A stretch of DNA of 64,000 nucleotides from Bacteroidota bacterium (GCA_016718035.1 JADKEK010000009.1:224214-288213); one strand, 5' to 3'; positions 24,653-33,659 are shown, counted from the stretch's first letter. Notes: generated from the sequence alone by a model not told the origin. Numbers and translations are program-made.

Positions 24653-24692
24653 TAGCGAATTAGCACATTATCACATTAGCACATCAGCACAT
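24653..24692 (-). repeat. Right array of 5 units of the 8-nt repeat, inverted
   Basis: On the minus strand five 8-nt units (ATGTGCTG, ATGTGCTA, ATGTGATA, ATGTGCTA, ATTCGCTA) continue the pattern of the left array in the opposite orientation. The array ends 10 nt before the hppD start codon and would otherwise be read as an N-terminal extension of hppD. Confidence 0.85.
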
Positions 24693-24701
24693 TTTAAATT
24701 T

Positions 24702-25826
24702 ATGAATACATTAGAATTAACATCAAACCAAACAACCACCGACTTCCTCCCACTCCAAGGCACTGACCACATAGAGTTTTATGTTGGGAATGCTAAGCAG
24801 TCGGCTTATTATTATCAAAGTGCATGGGGATATGAACTGGTGGCTTATGCCGGATTAGAAACCGGTGTTAAGGATAGGGCTTCCTATGTTTTGCAGCAAG
24901 ATAAAATACGTATTGTGTTAACTACATCATTTGACCCGAATAGTGAAATTTCGGAGCATGTGCGGAAACATGGTGATGGTGTTAAGGTGCTTGCATTATG
25001 GGTTGATGATGCCACAAAAAGTTATGAAGAAACAATTAAACGCGGTGCTAAAGGTGTAATGGCCCCAACTACTTTAAAAGATGAGTTTGGTGAAGTAGTG
25101 GTTTCGGCAATTCAGACATATGGTGATACCATTCATAAATTTATTGAAAGAAAAAACTACAAGGGTGTATTTATGCCCGGATACCAACCTAAAAAATCTA
25201 ATGTTCCGGTTAAATCTGTTGGTTTAAAATATGTAGACCATTGCGTAGGAAATGTGGAATTAGGTAAAATGAATGAGTGGGTAAAATTTTATGAAGATGT
25301 AATGGGATTTAAATTACTTATCACATTTGATGACAGCGATATTTCTACAGAATACTCTGCGTTAATGAGTAAAGTAGTGAGTAATGGCAATGGTTATGTA
25401 AAATTCCCAATTAATGAACCAGCTGAAGGCAAAAAGAAATCGCAAATTGAAGAATATATCGATTTTTATAAAGGAGCAGGTGTGCAGCATATTGCCATTG
25501 CAACCGATAATATCATCGAAACTGTTACTGAATTACGTGCACGTGGTGTAGAATTTTTATATGTGCCTGAAGTATATTACGAAGATGTGTTAGACCGTGT
25601 AGGACATATTGACGAAGATTTTGATGAATTGAAAAAACTCAATATCCTTATCGACAGAGATGATGAAGGGTATTTATTACAATTATTTACAAAACCTGTA
25701 GAGGATCGTCCGACTGTGTTTTATGAAATTATTCAGCGCCACGGTGCGAGAAGTTTCGGCAAAGGCAATTTCAAAGCATTGTTTGAAGCCATTGAAAGAG
25801 AACAGGAATTGAGGGGAACACTTTAA
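24702..25826 (+). CDS. hppD: 4-Hydroxyphenylpyruvate dioxygenase
   Basis: The 374-residue Fe(II) enzyme converts 4-hydroxyphenylpyruvate to homogentisate, the substrate of hmgA. Two vicinal-oxygen-chelate modules are visible, TDHIEFYVGNAKQSA (from residue 21) and VDHCVGNVELGKM (178-190). Iron ligands are His180, His263 (VQHIAIATDN) and Glu342 (FYEIIQRHG). The start is set at MNTLELTSN; an in-frame extension to 24648 merely translates the 8-nt repeat array and is rejected. It is followed by a strong terminator. It may share the hmgA promoter, with read-through of the four-helix-bundle element. Confidence 0.95.
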   Translation: MNTLELTSNQTTTDFLPLQGTDHIEFYVGNAKQSAYYYQSAWGYELVAYAGLETGVKDRASYVLQQDKIRIVLTTSFDPNSEISEHVRKHGDGVKVLALWVDDATKSYEETIKRGAKGVMAPTTLKDEFGEVVVSAIQTYGDTIHKFIERKNYKGVFMPGYQPKKSNVPVKSVGLKYVDHCVGNVELGKMNEWVKFYEDVMGFKLLITFDDSDISTEYSALMSKVVSNGNGYVKFPINEPAEGKKKSQIEEYIDFYKGAGVQHIAIATDNIIETVTELRARGVEFLYVPEVYYEDVLDRVGHIDEDFDELKKLNILIDRDDEGYLLQLFTKPVEDRPTVFYEIIQRHGARSFGKGNFKALFEAIEREQELRGTL

Positions 25827-25843
25827 TCCAAACCAATATTAGC

Positions 25844-25878
25844 AAAAAAATGACCGGCCTTATGTCGGTCATTTTTTT
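25844..25878 (+). terminator. Intrinsic terminator after hppD
   Basis: ATGACCG pairs with CGGTCAT around a short loop, preceded by seven A and followed by seven T, about 20 nt past the hppD stop. The A and T runs make it potentially bidirectional. Confidence 0.88.
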
Positions 25879-26020
25879 ATCCTGTTTATAAAACACAGTA
25901 AAAAAATATTTAACTGCTAAGTATTTGATAATCAGTAGTTTTTAGCTAATAATTTGATTGAAACCACCGGTTTATGCCTCAGGTGACAAAAGTCATGTTA
26001 TTTTTTTCACTATATAATGG

Positions 26021-26028
26021 TATCTTTG
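26021..26028 (+). promoter_or_regulatory. -7-like box in the gap before the first T9SS paralogue
   Basis: TATCTTTG matches TAnnTTTG. It lies 143 nt before the start at 26172, so the leader would be long and would include the 26-nt element at 26132. The remainder of the gap 25879-26171 shows nothing else recognisable. Confidence 0.35.
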
Positions 26029-26131
26029 CATTCTTCTTACCGCAATCGAATTATATACTTGTGTCATTTTCCCGCAAAAAGGTGATATAAGTCAACAGAT
26101 GGCAAGAGTGTAGTCACACACTACAAGCTAT

Positions 26132-26157
26132 AAAAGCTATCTATTTGTATATACATA
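26132..26157 (+). promoter_or_regulatory. 26-nt element shared by the two paralogous T9SS genes (copy 1)
   Basis: The 26 nt here are identical to 28121-28146. The element contains the perfect palindrome TGTATATACA. It lies 14 nt upstream of the start at 26172. Identity stops abruptly on both sides, so it looks like a conserved control site rather than leftover duplication. Confidence 0.55.
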
Positions 26158-26171
26158 TAATTTGAACTGTT

Positions 26172-27995
26172 ATGATAAAAATGCAACTGTTTATTGTGTC
26201 ACTGTTTGGAATGGTGGGCACGATGTTTTCCCAGGTAACTGAAGACTGGGTATCTCCTGATTTTTATTATGGGCTCGATGGCATTGCTATTGTTGCTGAC
26301 GCCGATAATAATTCATACGCTGTTAGTGATATCTTCCAACAGGATATTTATTTAACAAAAAGAGGCGCTGATGGCACCATTTTATGGACAGCCACATACG
26401 ACAATACCGAACCTTCACAATGGGAAATGGCATCGGATGTTGCACTTGATGTAAATGGTGATGTTATTGTTACAGGTTATACCAATGTGGGTTTTGGTTC
26501 AGATTGGTATCCGTTACAAATGGTAACCATGAAATTTGATGGCGCCGATGGAGCATTATTATGGCGCAAAACGTTTTTAACAGGTGTTGCATATCGCGGA
26601 CGCAAGATACTCACTGATGCAACCGGCAATATTTATATTGGTGGTGATGTGAACGCTTGGATGTTTTACCATGGTGAAGTTGGCACTATGATGGTAAAAA
26701 AATACGATACTGATGGTAATGATATTTGGACTGTTATAGAAGATGCAGCCGGGAATGATTTTGCTGGTATTCTTAAAACTATGAAATTTAATGCCGCCGG
26801 AAATATTGTTATTGGCGCTGTAGGTTCTAGTTTAGCTTGCATAACCACTTCAGGAACTGTGTTATGGCATACTACTGGTATTACAAATGGCATATTAAAC
26901 TTCGATATTGACCCATCCGGAAATATTTTTGTTGTTTCTTCTGGAAGTTTTGGTATCATTCCGTTTATCTCCAGCGATATTGTGGTTTCAAAATTTAATT
27001 CTTCAGGAACTTTACTTTGGTCACATAATTATGATTTTGGCAATTCAGAATATGCATCACAAATTGTTTGTGACAACAGTGGTGGCGCATATATTACAGG
27101 ATATGGTGATATTTATTTTGACTGGTATACATTCAAAGTTGACAATAGCGGCACAATGTTGTGGTCTCAAACTTATGATGAACATACCGGTAATGATGAA
27201 GTACCACGACATATGATTAAAGATGCTTATGATAATGTTTACATAACCGGACAAGGTGGTCCATGGCCAGGATATTTTTGGTTGAGTTTAGTGCAAATGG
27301 TAACTATCAAATACACTCCAGCAGGAGTTGAAGAATGGGTAGCATTACATACTGATTACACTAATACTGGTTCAGCTTTATGTCTGGCTCCCGATAATTC
27401 TATTTTTGCGTTAGGTCAACAATATGCTGTGGTGATACACTACAATCAAGTAATGGCAGTTTCATGTTCTACTCCAACTGGTTTATTTACCAATAATATC
27501 ACCAGCAGTCAGGCACGATTTAATTGGTCATATGTTCCAGAAGCAGTGCAATATGAAATTTGGTATAAAAAAGCGATTGCACCAACATGGAAAGTGAAAT
27601 TTGTGCCATCAACCAAAAACAAATTGAATGTAAAATCGCTTTCACCAAATAAGGAATACGTTTGGAAGGTGCGAACCATTTGTGCTGATGGATTAGTTTC
27701 GGACTTTTCACCTGAACAAAATTTTACTACACTTCCATTGCGTGAAGGTGAATTGAGTGCGACTGCTGTGGTTACAATTTATCCAAATCCTGCAAGTGAT
27801 GTGGTTTATATTCAGTCAGATAACGCTGAGATTAAATCAGTTACATTCTTCGACATGTCCGGACAACTTGTATTATCTACTACAGCAGATGTAAGTGAAG
27901 GTATCAATACCAGTAGTTTAACTGCAGGCATGTATCTGATTCGTATTGAAACAAATGATGAAGTTATCAATCAACAATTAATTATTCATAATTAA
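26172..27995 (+). CDS. T9SS type A cargo: propeller-like repeats plus fibronectin type III domain
   Basis: The 607-residue secreted protein has a signal peptide ending near GTMFSQ. Residues about 25-430 contain repeated units of the kind DANNNSYAVSD and DGTILWTATYDN, with the W/Y and asparagine spacing of SBBP-like beta-propeller repeats. A fibronectin type III-like domain follows (CSTPTGLFTNNITSSQARFN to FTTLP). The last 75 residues are a type A sorting domain (VTIYPNPASDVVYIQ, TAGMYLIRIE). It is a clear paralogue of the protein at 28238-29992. Such proteins are exported by the type IX system to the surface. Ligand unknown. M4 at 26181 is an alternative start. Confidence 0.85.
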   Translation: MIKMQLFIVSLFGMVGTMFSQVTEDWVSPDFYYGLDGIAIVADADNNSYAVSDIFQQDIYLTKRGADGTILWTATYDNTEPSQWEMASDVALDVNGDVIVTGYTNVGFGSDWYPLQMVTMKFDGADGALLWRKTFLTGVAYRGRKILTDATGNIYIGGDVNAWMFYHGEVGTMMVKKYDTDGNDIWTVIEDAAGNDFAGILKTMKFNAAGNIVIGAVGSSLACITTSGTVLWHTTGITNGILNFDIDPSGNIFVVSSGSFGIIPFISSDIVVSKFNSSGTLLWSHNYDFGNSEYASQIVCDNSGGAYITGYGDIYFDWYTFKVDNSGTMLWSQTYDEHTGNDEVPRHMIKDAYDNVYITGQGGPWPGYFWLSLVQMVTIKYTPAGVEEWVALHTDYTNTGSALCLAPDNSIFALGQQYAVVIHYNQVMAVSCSTPTGLFTNNITSSQARFNWSYVPEAVQYEIWYKKAIAPTWKVKFVPSTKNKLNVKSLSPNKEYVWKVRTICADGLVSDFSPEQNFTTLPLREGELSATAVVTIYPNPASDVVYIQSDNAEIKSVTFFDMSGQLVLSTTADVSEGINTSSLTAGMYLIRIETNDEVINQQLIIHN

Positions 27996-28030
27996 TTCAA
28001 AATACCTGAATTCAATGCCCATAATTCGAA

Positions 28031-28062
28031 AAGACCGCAAAACTAAATTGCGGTCTTTTTTT
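28031..28062 (+). terminator. Intrinsic terminator after the first paralogue
   Basis: AAGACCGCAA (28031-28040) pairs perfectly with TTGCGGTCTT (28048-28057) over 10 bp with a 7-nt loop, followed by a T run. Confidence 0.9.
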
Positions 28063-28120
28063 ATACTATAGTGATATTAATCACCGATTGCATCTACACA
28101 GGTCACGGAAATTAAGGCAG

Positions 28121-28146
28121 AAAAGCTATCTATTTGTATATACATA
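28121..28146 (+). promoter_or_regulatory. 26-nt element shared by the two paralogous T9SS genes (copy 2)
   Basis: Identical to 26132-26157 over 26 nt, including the palindrome TGTATATACA. Here it lies 91 nt upstream of the start at 28238, further than for copy 1, so the distance to the gene is not fixed. Confidence 0.55.
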
Positions 28147-28237
28147 GATTAATAAGAAAAGAAAAAAACGAATTCCTTTTGACCAATTAATCTAATAAAT
28201 TTTAAGCAAAAAATATCAAACACTTAAACAACTAATT

Positions 28238-29992
28238 ATGAAAAAGACGATGTTCTTATTACTGTTATTGCCGTTTTTGGTAAACGCGCAGGTAACACTT
28301 GATTGGCAACAATTTCAGGGCGGACTTTCACTCGCTACCGATGATACGGATAATTTATACAGTATTTATTGGGATTACAATCCAGCCGGAGATATTTATT
28401 TAAACAAACACGATGCAGCTGGTAATTTTATGTGGACTGTATCATACGATAATACTGATAATACACGACATGAAGTAGCTACCTGGGTGGAAACCGATAA
28501 TGAAAATAATATTATAGTTACAGGAACCATCCGTTCAGGATATGCTTCACCGGTGAATGCTGCAAGTGTGATAATGAAATTTGACCCATCAGGTAATTTA
28601 TTATGGCGCAATGTTTATGAAACAAGTTTTGATGGTTCATATACTGTGAAATGTTTAGTAGATGCGGATAATAATATTTATGTTTTAGGACTTGGCAGCA
28701 ACGGTGTTGGAATGGTTACTAAAGTTAAAAAGTTCGCGGCAGATGGTACAGCAATGTGGAGCTATTTTAATGTTGCGGGTATTGGTGCACCTATGAATTT
28801 TAAATTTACGCCAGATAACAATATTGTAATTATTGGTCGTGGAACTATAGGGAGCATAAATGGGTATGCTAAAATTGATATGGACGGTAATGAAATATGG
28901 AGTTATGCCGGTGTAAATAGTTTAACTATTGGCGATGCTGCCGGTGATTTGGATGGCAATACTTATATCATCAATGGAGAATATGTTGTAGCAGGCGTTC
29001 AGGGAAGTATATTAACTAAATTAAGTCCAACAGGCAGTGCACTCTGGTCACATACTAACGATATAACCGGAACAAAAGTTGAAGTTGGAACAGATAACTA
29101 TCCTGTAATCGGCGGTTTTCCGAGTGCCGGTTCACCGGGTGTGGCTATGATGAAATATAATACAACTGGAACACCTCTTTGGACAAATCTGGATGCCGAT
29201 GGTCCTGACCAAGCTTTATTATTACACAATATAATGAAAATGGATATTGCCAATAATATTTATTTTGGTGCAGGTACTTTATTTCAGCAGGCAGTGTGTA
29301 AAGTAAATGCTGATGGCACCAACGACTGGATTGCATTAGCATCAAGTGGTTATAATACCGACTTCGAATTTGGTAATGATTATAGTTTGTTCATGCTTGG
29401 AGGAATTGCCCTTGCACACTTTATTCAAGACCCGATAATTACTTGTGATGCACCTGTGGGATTATTTACCAATAATATCACCACAGTTAAAGCAAGACTT
29501 AACTGGACTGTTGAACCAGGTGCTTTTCAATATGAAGTTTGGTATAAAAAAGCTACAGCAATAAACTGGAAGAAAAAATTTGTTCCGGGTGTCAATAATA
29601 AACTCAATTTAAAAAACCTGCAATGCGGAACTAATTATGTATGGCAAATAAGAACAATTTGTGATACAATTGGTGTAGATGAAATTTCAGCATGGTCACC
29701 TTTACAAGCATTTAGCACTTTAGCTTGCAGAGCCGGAGATAATATTGAAAGTGATGAATCTACAACAAGTTTGTATCCGAACCCTGCAACAACAAGCCTG
29801 ACTGTTGTAATGAATAGCGATATACAATCAATTCAAATTTTTGACATGACAGGTAAACTGGTGTTTAACAAAAATATTGAAACTGCTGAATCTATACAAT
29901 TAGATATTTCGGAATGGAATTCCGGTATTTATTTAGTGCAGTCAGTTGGAACATCAGGTACAACTACTGAAAAACTTGTAGTTCAACATTAA
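28238..29992 (+). CDS. T9SS type A cargo, paralogue of the upstream gene
   Basis: The 584-residue protein has the same plan as its neighbour. It has a signal peptide (cleavage near LVNAQ) and propeller-like repeats with units such as ADNNIYVLGLGSNG and GNTYIINGEY. A fibronectin type III-like domain (CDAPVGLFTNNITTVKARLN, YEVWYKKATAINWKKKF) and a type A sorting domain (TSLYPNPATTSLTVVM, NSGIYLVQSV) follow. Nucleotide identity is clear in the GLFTNNIT region, which points to a fairly recent tandem duplication. It ends before a strong terminator. Probably surface-exposed or secreted; no catalytic residues seen. Confidence 0.85.
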   Translation: MKKTMFLLLLLPFLVNAQVTLDWQQFQGGLSLATDDTDNLYSIYWDYNPAGDIYLNKHDAAGNFMWTVSYDNTDNTRHEVATWVETDNENNIIVTGTIRSGYASPVNAASVIMKFDPSGNLLWRNVYETSFDGSYTVKCLVDADNNIYVLGLGSNGVGMVTKVKKFAADGTAMWSYFNVAGIGAPMNFKFTPDNNIVIIGRGTIGSINGYAKIDMDGNEIWSYAGVNSLTIGDAAGDLDGNTYIINGEYVVAGVQGSILTKLSPTGSALWSHTNDITGTKVEVGTDNYPVIGGFPSAGSPGVAMMKYNTTGTPLWTNLDADGPDQALLLHNIMKMDIANNIYFGAGTLFQQAVCKVNADGTNDWIALASSGYNTDFEFGNDYSLFMLGGIALAHFIQDPIITCDAPVGLFTNNITTVKARLNWTVEPGAFQYEVWYKKATAINWKKKFVPGVNNKLNLKNLQCGTNYVWQIRTICDTIGVDEISAWSPLQAFSTLACRAGDNIESDESTTSLYPNPATTSLTVVMNSDIQSIQIFDMTGKLVFNKNIETAESIQLDISEWNSGIYLVQSVGTSGTTTEKLVVQH

Positions 29993-30011
29993 AACAATTA
30001 TTAAAAAAGCA

Positions 30012-30050
30012 AAGCGGCTGTTGTTTAGATACAACAGCCGCTTTTTTTTT
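30012..30050 (+). terminator. Strong intrinsic terminator between convergent genes
   Basis: AAGCGGCTGTTGT (30012-30024) pairs with ACAACAGCCGCTT (30031-30043) over 13 bp with a 6-nt loop, followed by T9-10. An A-rich left flank could serve the convergent gene at 30116 weakly. Confidence 0.93.
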
Positions 30051-30115
30051 ACCTTTTATCGTTACTTAATACTCAACAAAAAAGTAACAGTATTGGTTTT
30101 GGTTAATGTTCAATA

Positions 30116-31111
30116 TTAACGTTTAATCATTTTAGCATTATAAGTAACATCACCTTCAGTAATGGCAATCATATACACACCGGATTGCAAATTGCCTACT
30201 TGCAACTTAATTGTATTATGGTTAACAGTTTCAACTGTAGAGGATACAATTTGTCCTAAATTATTATAAATGCTGATGTCAGCACTATTAATGTCATCAG
30301 GTACGATAATAGTAGCAACCTCTTTTACCGGATTAGGAAAAATAGTGAGGCTTTGAATCGTATTGTGCTCTGCTATACCAACGGCAATATTTTCAGCATA
30401 TGCGGCCTGTTGGTCTTCAAAAGGAAATCCGCCATCTGTTACCAAATCGAAATATTGGAATAAAGGACCTTTTACTCCGGCTTTTAACCAGTAATAATTA
30501 GTAAAATCATATACAATTGGGGTTGGGAGCAAATCTGCTTCATCCATATAATCTTCTTTCACTTTTACGCGCAATACATCGGTATAAGTTCCGGAAGGTA
30601 AGATCAGTGTTCCATAAGCATCCACTTCCATGGTAACTGAGCCACTTCTTTCAAAAGCAATTCCATTGATAAATTCACTAAATAAATCATCCGTGTTTGT
30701 TGTTCCGTATGTCATCGGAAAAACAAAAATTTCTTCAGGGTCCTGGTAAACAACAATTGAACCCGCAGCTGATATTCCGTAGTTAGTAAATTCACTTGCG
30801 GTAACTTTAAAATAGCTATAAGTACCGGGCCCATTATCAGCTGCGATATTTGCGCCGGGAAAATCAGCAACATCGGGTGTTGAAGCTACATCAACCCAAG
30901 TATAACCATATTCAGAACCGGATTCAATAATATCACTAAAATCCCATGTAACATTTTCACCTGCCGGGCCGGGGTTTAAACCTTCCGTTTGGACATCAAT
31001 GTAATTAAATTCATCACCAATGCCACCATTAATGCTGCTGGTAATAGTGGGTTGCGCAATTAACGCAATAAAAGGCGTTAATAAAAAAGTAATTAGTAGT
31101 AGTTTTTTCAT
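30116..31111 (-). CDS. T9SS type A cargo, hypothetical
   Basis: The 331-residue secreted protein starts at ATG 31111 (MKKLLLITF, signal peptide ending near ALIAQ). The TTG reading from 31129 lies in the -7 box and is rejected. The mature part has segments such as WDFSDIIESG, PSGTYTDVLRVKV and DFTNYYWLKAGVKGPLFQYF, often seen in Bacteroidota proteins of unknown function next to sorting domains. The C-terminus is a type A sorting domain (LTIFPNPVKEVATIIV, QSGVYMIAITEGD). It has its own promoter. No function can be assigned. Confidence 0.82.
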   Translation of the reverse strand: MKKLLLITFLLTPFIALIAQPTITSSINGGIGDEFNYIDVQTEGLNPGPAGENVTWDFSDIIESGSEYGYTWVDVASTPDVADFPGANIAADNGPGTYSYFKVTASEFTNYGISAAGSIVVYQDPEEIFVFPMTYGTTNTDDLFSEFINGIAFERSGSVTMEVDAYGTLILPSGTYTDVLRVKVKEDYMDEADLLPTPIVYDFTNYYWLKAGVKGPLFQYFDLVTDGGFPFEDQQAAYAENIAVGIAEHNTIQSLTIFPNPVKEVATIIVPDDINSADISIYNNLGQIVSSTVETVNHNTIKLQVGNLQSGVYMIAITEGDVTYNAKMIKR

Positions 31112-31126
31112 AGTTGTAATTTTATT

Positions 31127-31134
31127 CAAATTTA
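31127..31134 (-). promoter_or_regulatory. -7 box for the gene at 30116-31111
   Basis: On the minus strand TAAATTTG is an exact TAnnTTTG match, 16 nt before the ATG at 31111. Confidence 0.6.
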
Positions 31135-31244
31135 CAACGAATCGACTACGGTTTTGACATATTTACAAATCTTTCAATATAAAATACAAATTTACCGCTT
31201 ACCGAAATTAACATATAGCGATAAAAATAAATTATAACTACCCA

Positions 31245-32006
31245 TTACAAAAACTCCTGAATAATTTTAATTAAAGACTGAGGATTATCAGCATGCACCC
31301 AATGACCTGCGTCATTAACAGTAGATAAATTGGCATTTGGAAATAGTTGTAGAATTTGTGGCCAATCTTCAAAAGTGATATAATCAGAATTTTCACCCCT
31401 TATAAATAAGGTTTCCCCTTCAAATGGTATATCGCTGTTTATTGCAGATAAAATATTGTTTTCGTAATTATCATTTAATGCTGCTAAATTAAATTTCCAA
31501 TGATACGTTCCATCCGGTTCTCGCGTGAGATTTTTTAATAAAAATTGTTTAACACCGGGTTGATGAATAAATTGAGTAAGTTGTAATTCTGCATCGCTGC
31601 GATTGGTGATATTATTCAGCTGAACTGATTGTAAGGCTTCGAAAATATGGTCATGACCACTTTCATATCTTTTAATTCCTATGTCGACAATAATTAGTTT
31701 TTCTACCATTTCGGGAAAATCGAGTGCGAATTGCATCGCCGTTTTTCCTCCCATGGAATGGCCTAAAATATTAGATTGCGGAATTCCTTCTCGCAGCATA
31801 AAATCACGTAAATCCTCGGCCATTAATTTATAGGAATGTTGAGCAGTATGTGGCGACTTCCCATGATTGCGTTGGTCAACTAAATACAAGGTAAAATCAT
31901 GCTCCAATACTTTTGCAACCGATTGCCAATTATCCAGCATACCGAATAATCCGTGCAAAATTATCAGTGGTTTTCCCTGACCTAAAGTTTTAAAATTCAA
32001 TAACAT
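31245..32006 (-). CDS. Alpha/beta hydrolase, YbfF-like esterase
   Basis: The 253-residue cytosolic hydrolase has the oxyanion-loop motif ILHGLFGMLDNW, followed by VDQRNHGKSPH and the nucleophile elbow GHSMGGKT, giving an intact catalytic serine. The acid and histidine are expected near DYITFEDW and DAGHWVHADNP; the latter histidine is visible. The pattern matches the YbfF/acyl-ester hydrolase group, which acts on short-chain esters or acyl-CoA. It stands between a T9SS cargo gene and the DUF58 gene with no close partner. The substrate is not known. Confidence 0.9.
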   Translation of the reverse strand: MLLNFKTLGQGKPLIILHGLFGMLDNWQSVAKVLEHDFTLYLVDQRNHGKSPHTAQHSYKLMAEDLRDFMLREGIPQSNILGHSMGGKTAMQFALDFPEMVEKLIIVDIGIKRYESGHDHIFEALQSVQLNNITNRSDAELQLTQFIHQPGVKQFLLKNLTREPDGTYHWKFNLAALNDNYENNILSAINSDIPFEGETLFIRGENSDYITFEDWPQILQLFPNANLSTVNDAGHWVHADNPQSLIKIIQEFL

Positions 32007-32070
32007 TGTAACAAAGATATTTAAGATAAAATGAAATTTTTTGCGACTGCAATTTTGGCAGGTAGCTCTA

Positions 32071-32102
32071 AGACCTGGCAGGTTTTAAAACCTGCCAGGT
32101 CT
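32071..32102. repeat. Perfect 32-nt palindrome, dispersed-repeat type
   Basis: Positions 32071-32086 are the exact reverse complement of 32087-32102 (arms start AGACCTGGCAGG). From memory, very similar palindromes are scattered between genes in many Bacteroidota genomes. It lies in the 236-nt gap 32007-32242, which shows nothing else. It can form a cruciform or RNA hairpin, but no T tract follows. Confidence 0.8.
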
Positions 32103-32242
32103 TTGCGATAAAAAAACAAATTCCAACCGTTTTCTTCCTACCGAAATCATTCTTTCATTATTTTATCGTGCACAAAACTCCTGCGTGACAATTTGACATC
32201 TCGCGAAAAATCAAAAATCCAATAAAACGTTGTTGAAATGAA

Positions 32243-33178
32243 TTAACGCTGCTTCTGCCGCTTCACTAAATAGGGCAATAAAACTTCTTTAAATCCGGCA
32301 TTCATATCTGCCTCTACAAAATCAATATGATACTGATGGCAACGCAACTTAAGTGTTTTGATATATTGCTCCATCTGTTCGGTGTAAAATGATTTAACAT
32401 CATTACTGCGCAACTTCACCTTCTCCCCTGTTTCCATATCTACAAAAACATAAGGCCTGTTGTCATAAGCAAAATCTAACTCATGTTTTTTATCGGTAAC
32501 ATGAAAAACAACAACTTCATGTTTATTGTGTTTTAAATGTTGTAATGCCGAAAATAATTCATCTGCTTTAGTGGTATCTTCAAACATATCGCTAAAAATT
32601 AATACCAAACTTCTGCGGTGAATATTTTCTGCAATTAAATGCAGACATTTACCGGCATCCGTTTTAACATCGCGCGATGATTTGCCAATAAAACTTTCTA
32701 ATTGTGTTTGCAATAATTTATGATGCACATTACTGCTACCGGATTTTGTATGCACCAATAAATCATCGGTGAAAATTGTTAATCCTGCAGCATCGCGTTG
32801 CAACTTTAATAAATGGATAATCGCACTGGCACAAATAGTTGAAAAAATGAGTTTGTTGACGTGCAATCCTGTTGCCTTTTTATCGGGTTCAGGAAAATAC
32901 ATACTTGAAGAAGCATCAATCACAATCTGACATCGCAAATTGGTTTCCTCTTCATACTTCTTTGTGAATAACTTATCTGTTCTTCCAAATACCTTCCAGT
33001 CGATATGCCTTGTTGCCTCCCCCGGATTGTAAATCCTGTGTTCGGCGAATTCTACTGAAAAGCCATGAAACGGACTTTTGTGTAACCCCAAAATAAACCC
33101 TTCCACTACCTGTTTGGCAATGAGTTCCAGGTTTTCGACCTGACGTAAGTCTTTGAGTGAAATCAGTTGACCGTTCAT
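32243..33178 (-). CDS. DUF58 domain protein (von Willebrand factor A-like)
   Basis: The 311-residue protein has the DUF58 core: HGFSVEFAEHRIYNPGEATRHIDW, which precedes the vWA-like part, and the motif IVIDASSSMYF with a DxSxS-type metal-ion-dependent adhesion site. Later segments LVLIFSDMFED and VVVFHVTDKKHEL continue the Rossmann-like fold. Members usually sit next to MoxR AAA+ ATPases and function in complex assembly, but no moxR gene is adjacent here. It is upstream of nothing obviously related; trxA, with a terminator, follows in the opposite part of the gap. Function is unknown. Confidence 0.85.
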   Translation of the reverse strand: MNGQLISLKDLRQVENLELIAKQVVEGFILGLHKSPFHGFSVEFAEHRIYNPGEATRHIDWKVFGRTDKLFTKKYEEETNLRCQIVIDASSSMYFPEPDKKATGLHVNKLIFSTICASAIIHLLKLQRDAAGLTIFTDDLLVHTKSGSSNVHHKLLQTQLESFIGKSSRDVKTDAGKCLHLIAENIHRRSLVLIFSDMFEDTTKADELFSALQHLKHNKHEVVVFHVTDKKHELDFAYDNRPYVFVDMETGEKVKLRSNDVKSFYTEQMEQYIKTLKLRCHQYHIDFVEADMNAGFKEVLLPYLVKRQKQR

Positions 33179-33195
33179 AACTGCAAATTAAAACT

Positions 33196-33230
33196 AAAAA
33201 AGCCTTCCGTCAAACGAAGGAAGGCTTTAA
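33196..33230 (-). terminator. Intrinsic terminator after trxA
   Basis: On the minus strand AAAGCCTTCC pairs with GGAAGGCTTT (10 bp, loop of 10 nt) and is followed by a T-rich stretch. It lies just past the trxA stop. Confidence 0.85.
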
Positions 33231-33247
33231 TTAAGTATGTTTAACAA

Positions 33248-33565
33248 TTATAAGTGTTGTTTTACTTTAGCGTCTAATACACTCTTAGGCACAGCACCTA
33301 CCTGTTTGTCCACTACCTGACCACCTTTTACGAAAAGGATAGTTGGGATATTGCGGATGCCATACATCATAGAAATTTCAGGGTTAAAGTCCACATTCAC
33401 TTTTCCAATGTTTACTTTTCCATCATAATCTTTCGCCAGTTCCTCAATAACGGGTCCAACAACGCGGCAAGGACCGCACCATTCTGCCCAAAAGTCAATA
33501 ACTGATAGTTTTTCGCTGTCAAGCACTGTCTGCTTGAAATTCGCATCGGTAAATTCTAATGCCAT
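33248..33565 (-). CDS. trxA: Thioredoxin
   Basis: Thioredoxin (105 residues) reduces protein disulfides in the cytosol. The active site WAEWCGPC and the cis-proline segment RNIPTILFVKGG are present, and the length is typical. The start MALEFTDANFK at 33565 is chosen. An in-frame reading from 33637 adds 24 residues with no family counterpart. It lies between dnaE and DUF58 genes, on the same strand as dnaE, 95 nt after the dnaE end on the map but transcribed separately because dnaE lies upstream of it only by strand order. Confidence 0.96.
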   Translation of the reverse strand: MALEFTDANFKQTVLDSEKLSVIDFWAEWCGPCRVVGPVIEELAKDYDGKVNIGKVNVDFNPEISMMYGIRNIPTILFVKGGQVVDKQVGAVPKSVLDAKVKQHL

Positions 33566-33659
33566 AGTATTAAATTGTTTTATTCGGTTTGTATGATTTA
33601 GAACAAATAGACAAGGATTTAGTTCCTTGATGGTCAAATTTTGCTAATAAAACACAAAT

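Noticed and set aside
24012..24692. CRISPR array
   Set aside because: The 8-nt units are tandem without spacers and are flanked by no cas genes. The right array is inverted.
24648..24701. Eighteen extra N-terminal residues on hppD
   Set aside because: They are a translation of the 8-nt repeat array. The family start MNTLELTSN is at 24702.
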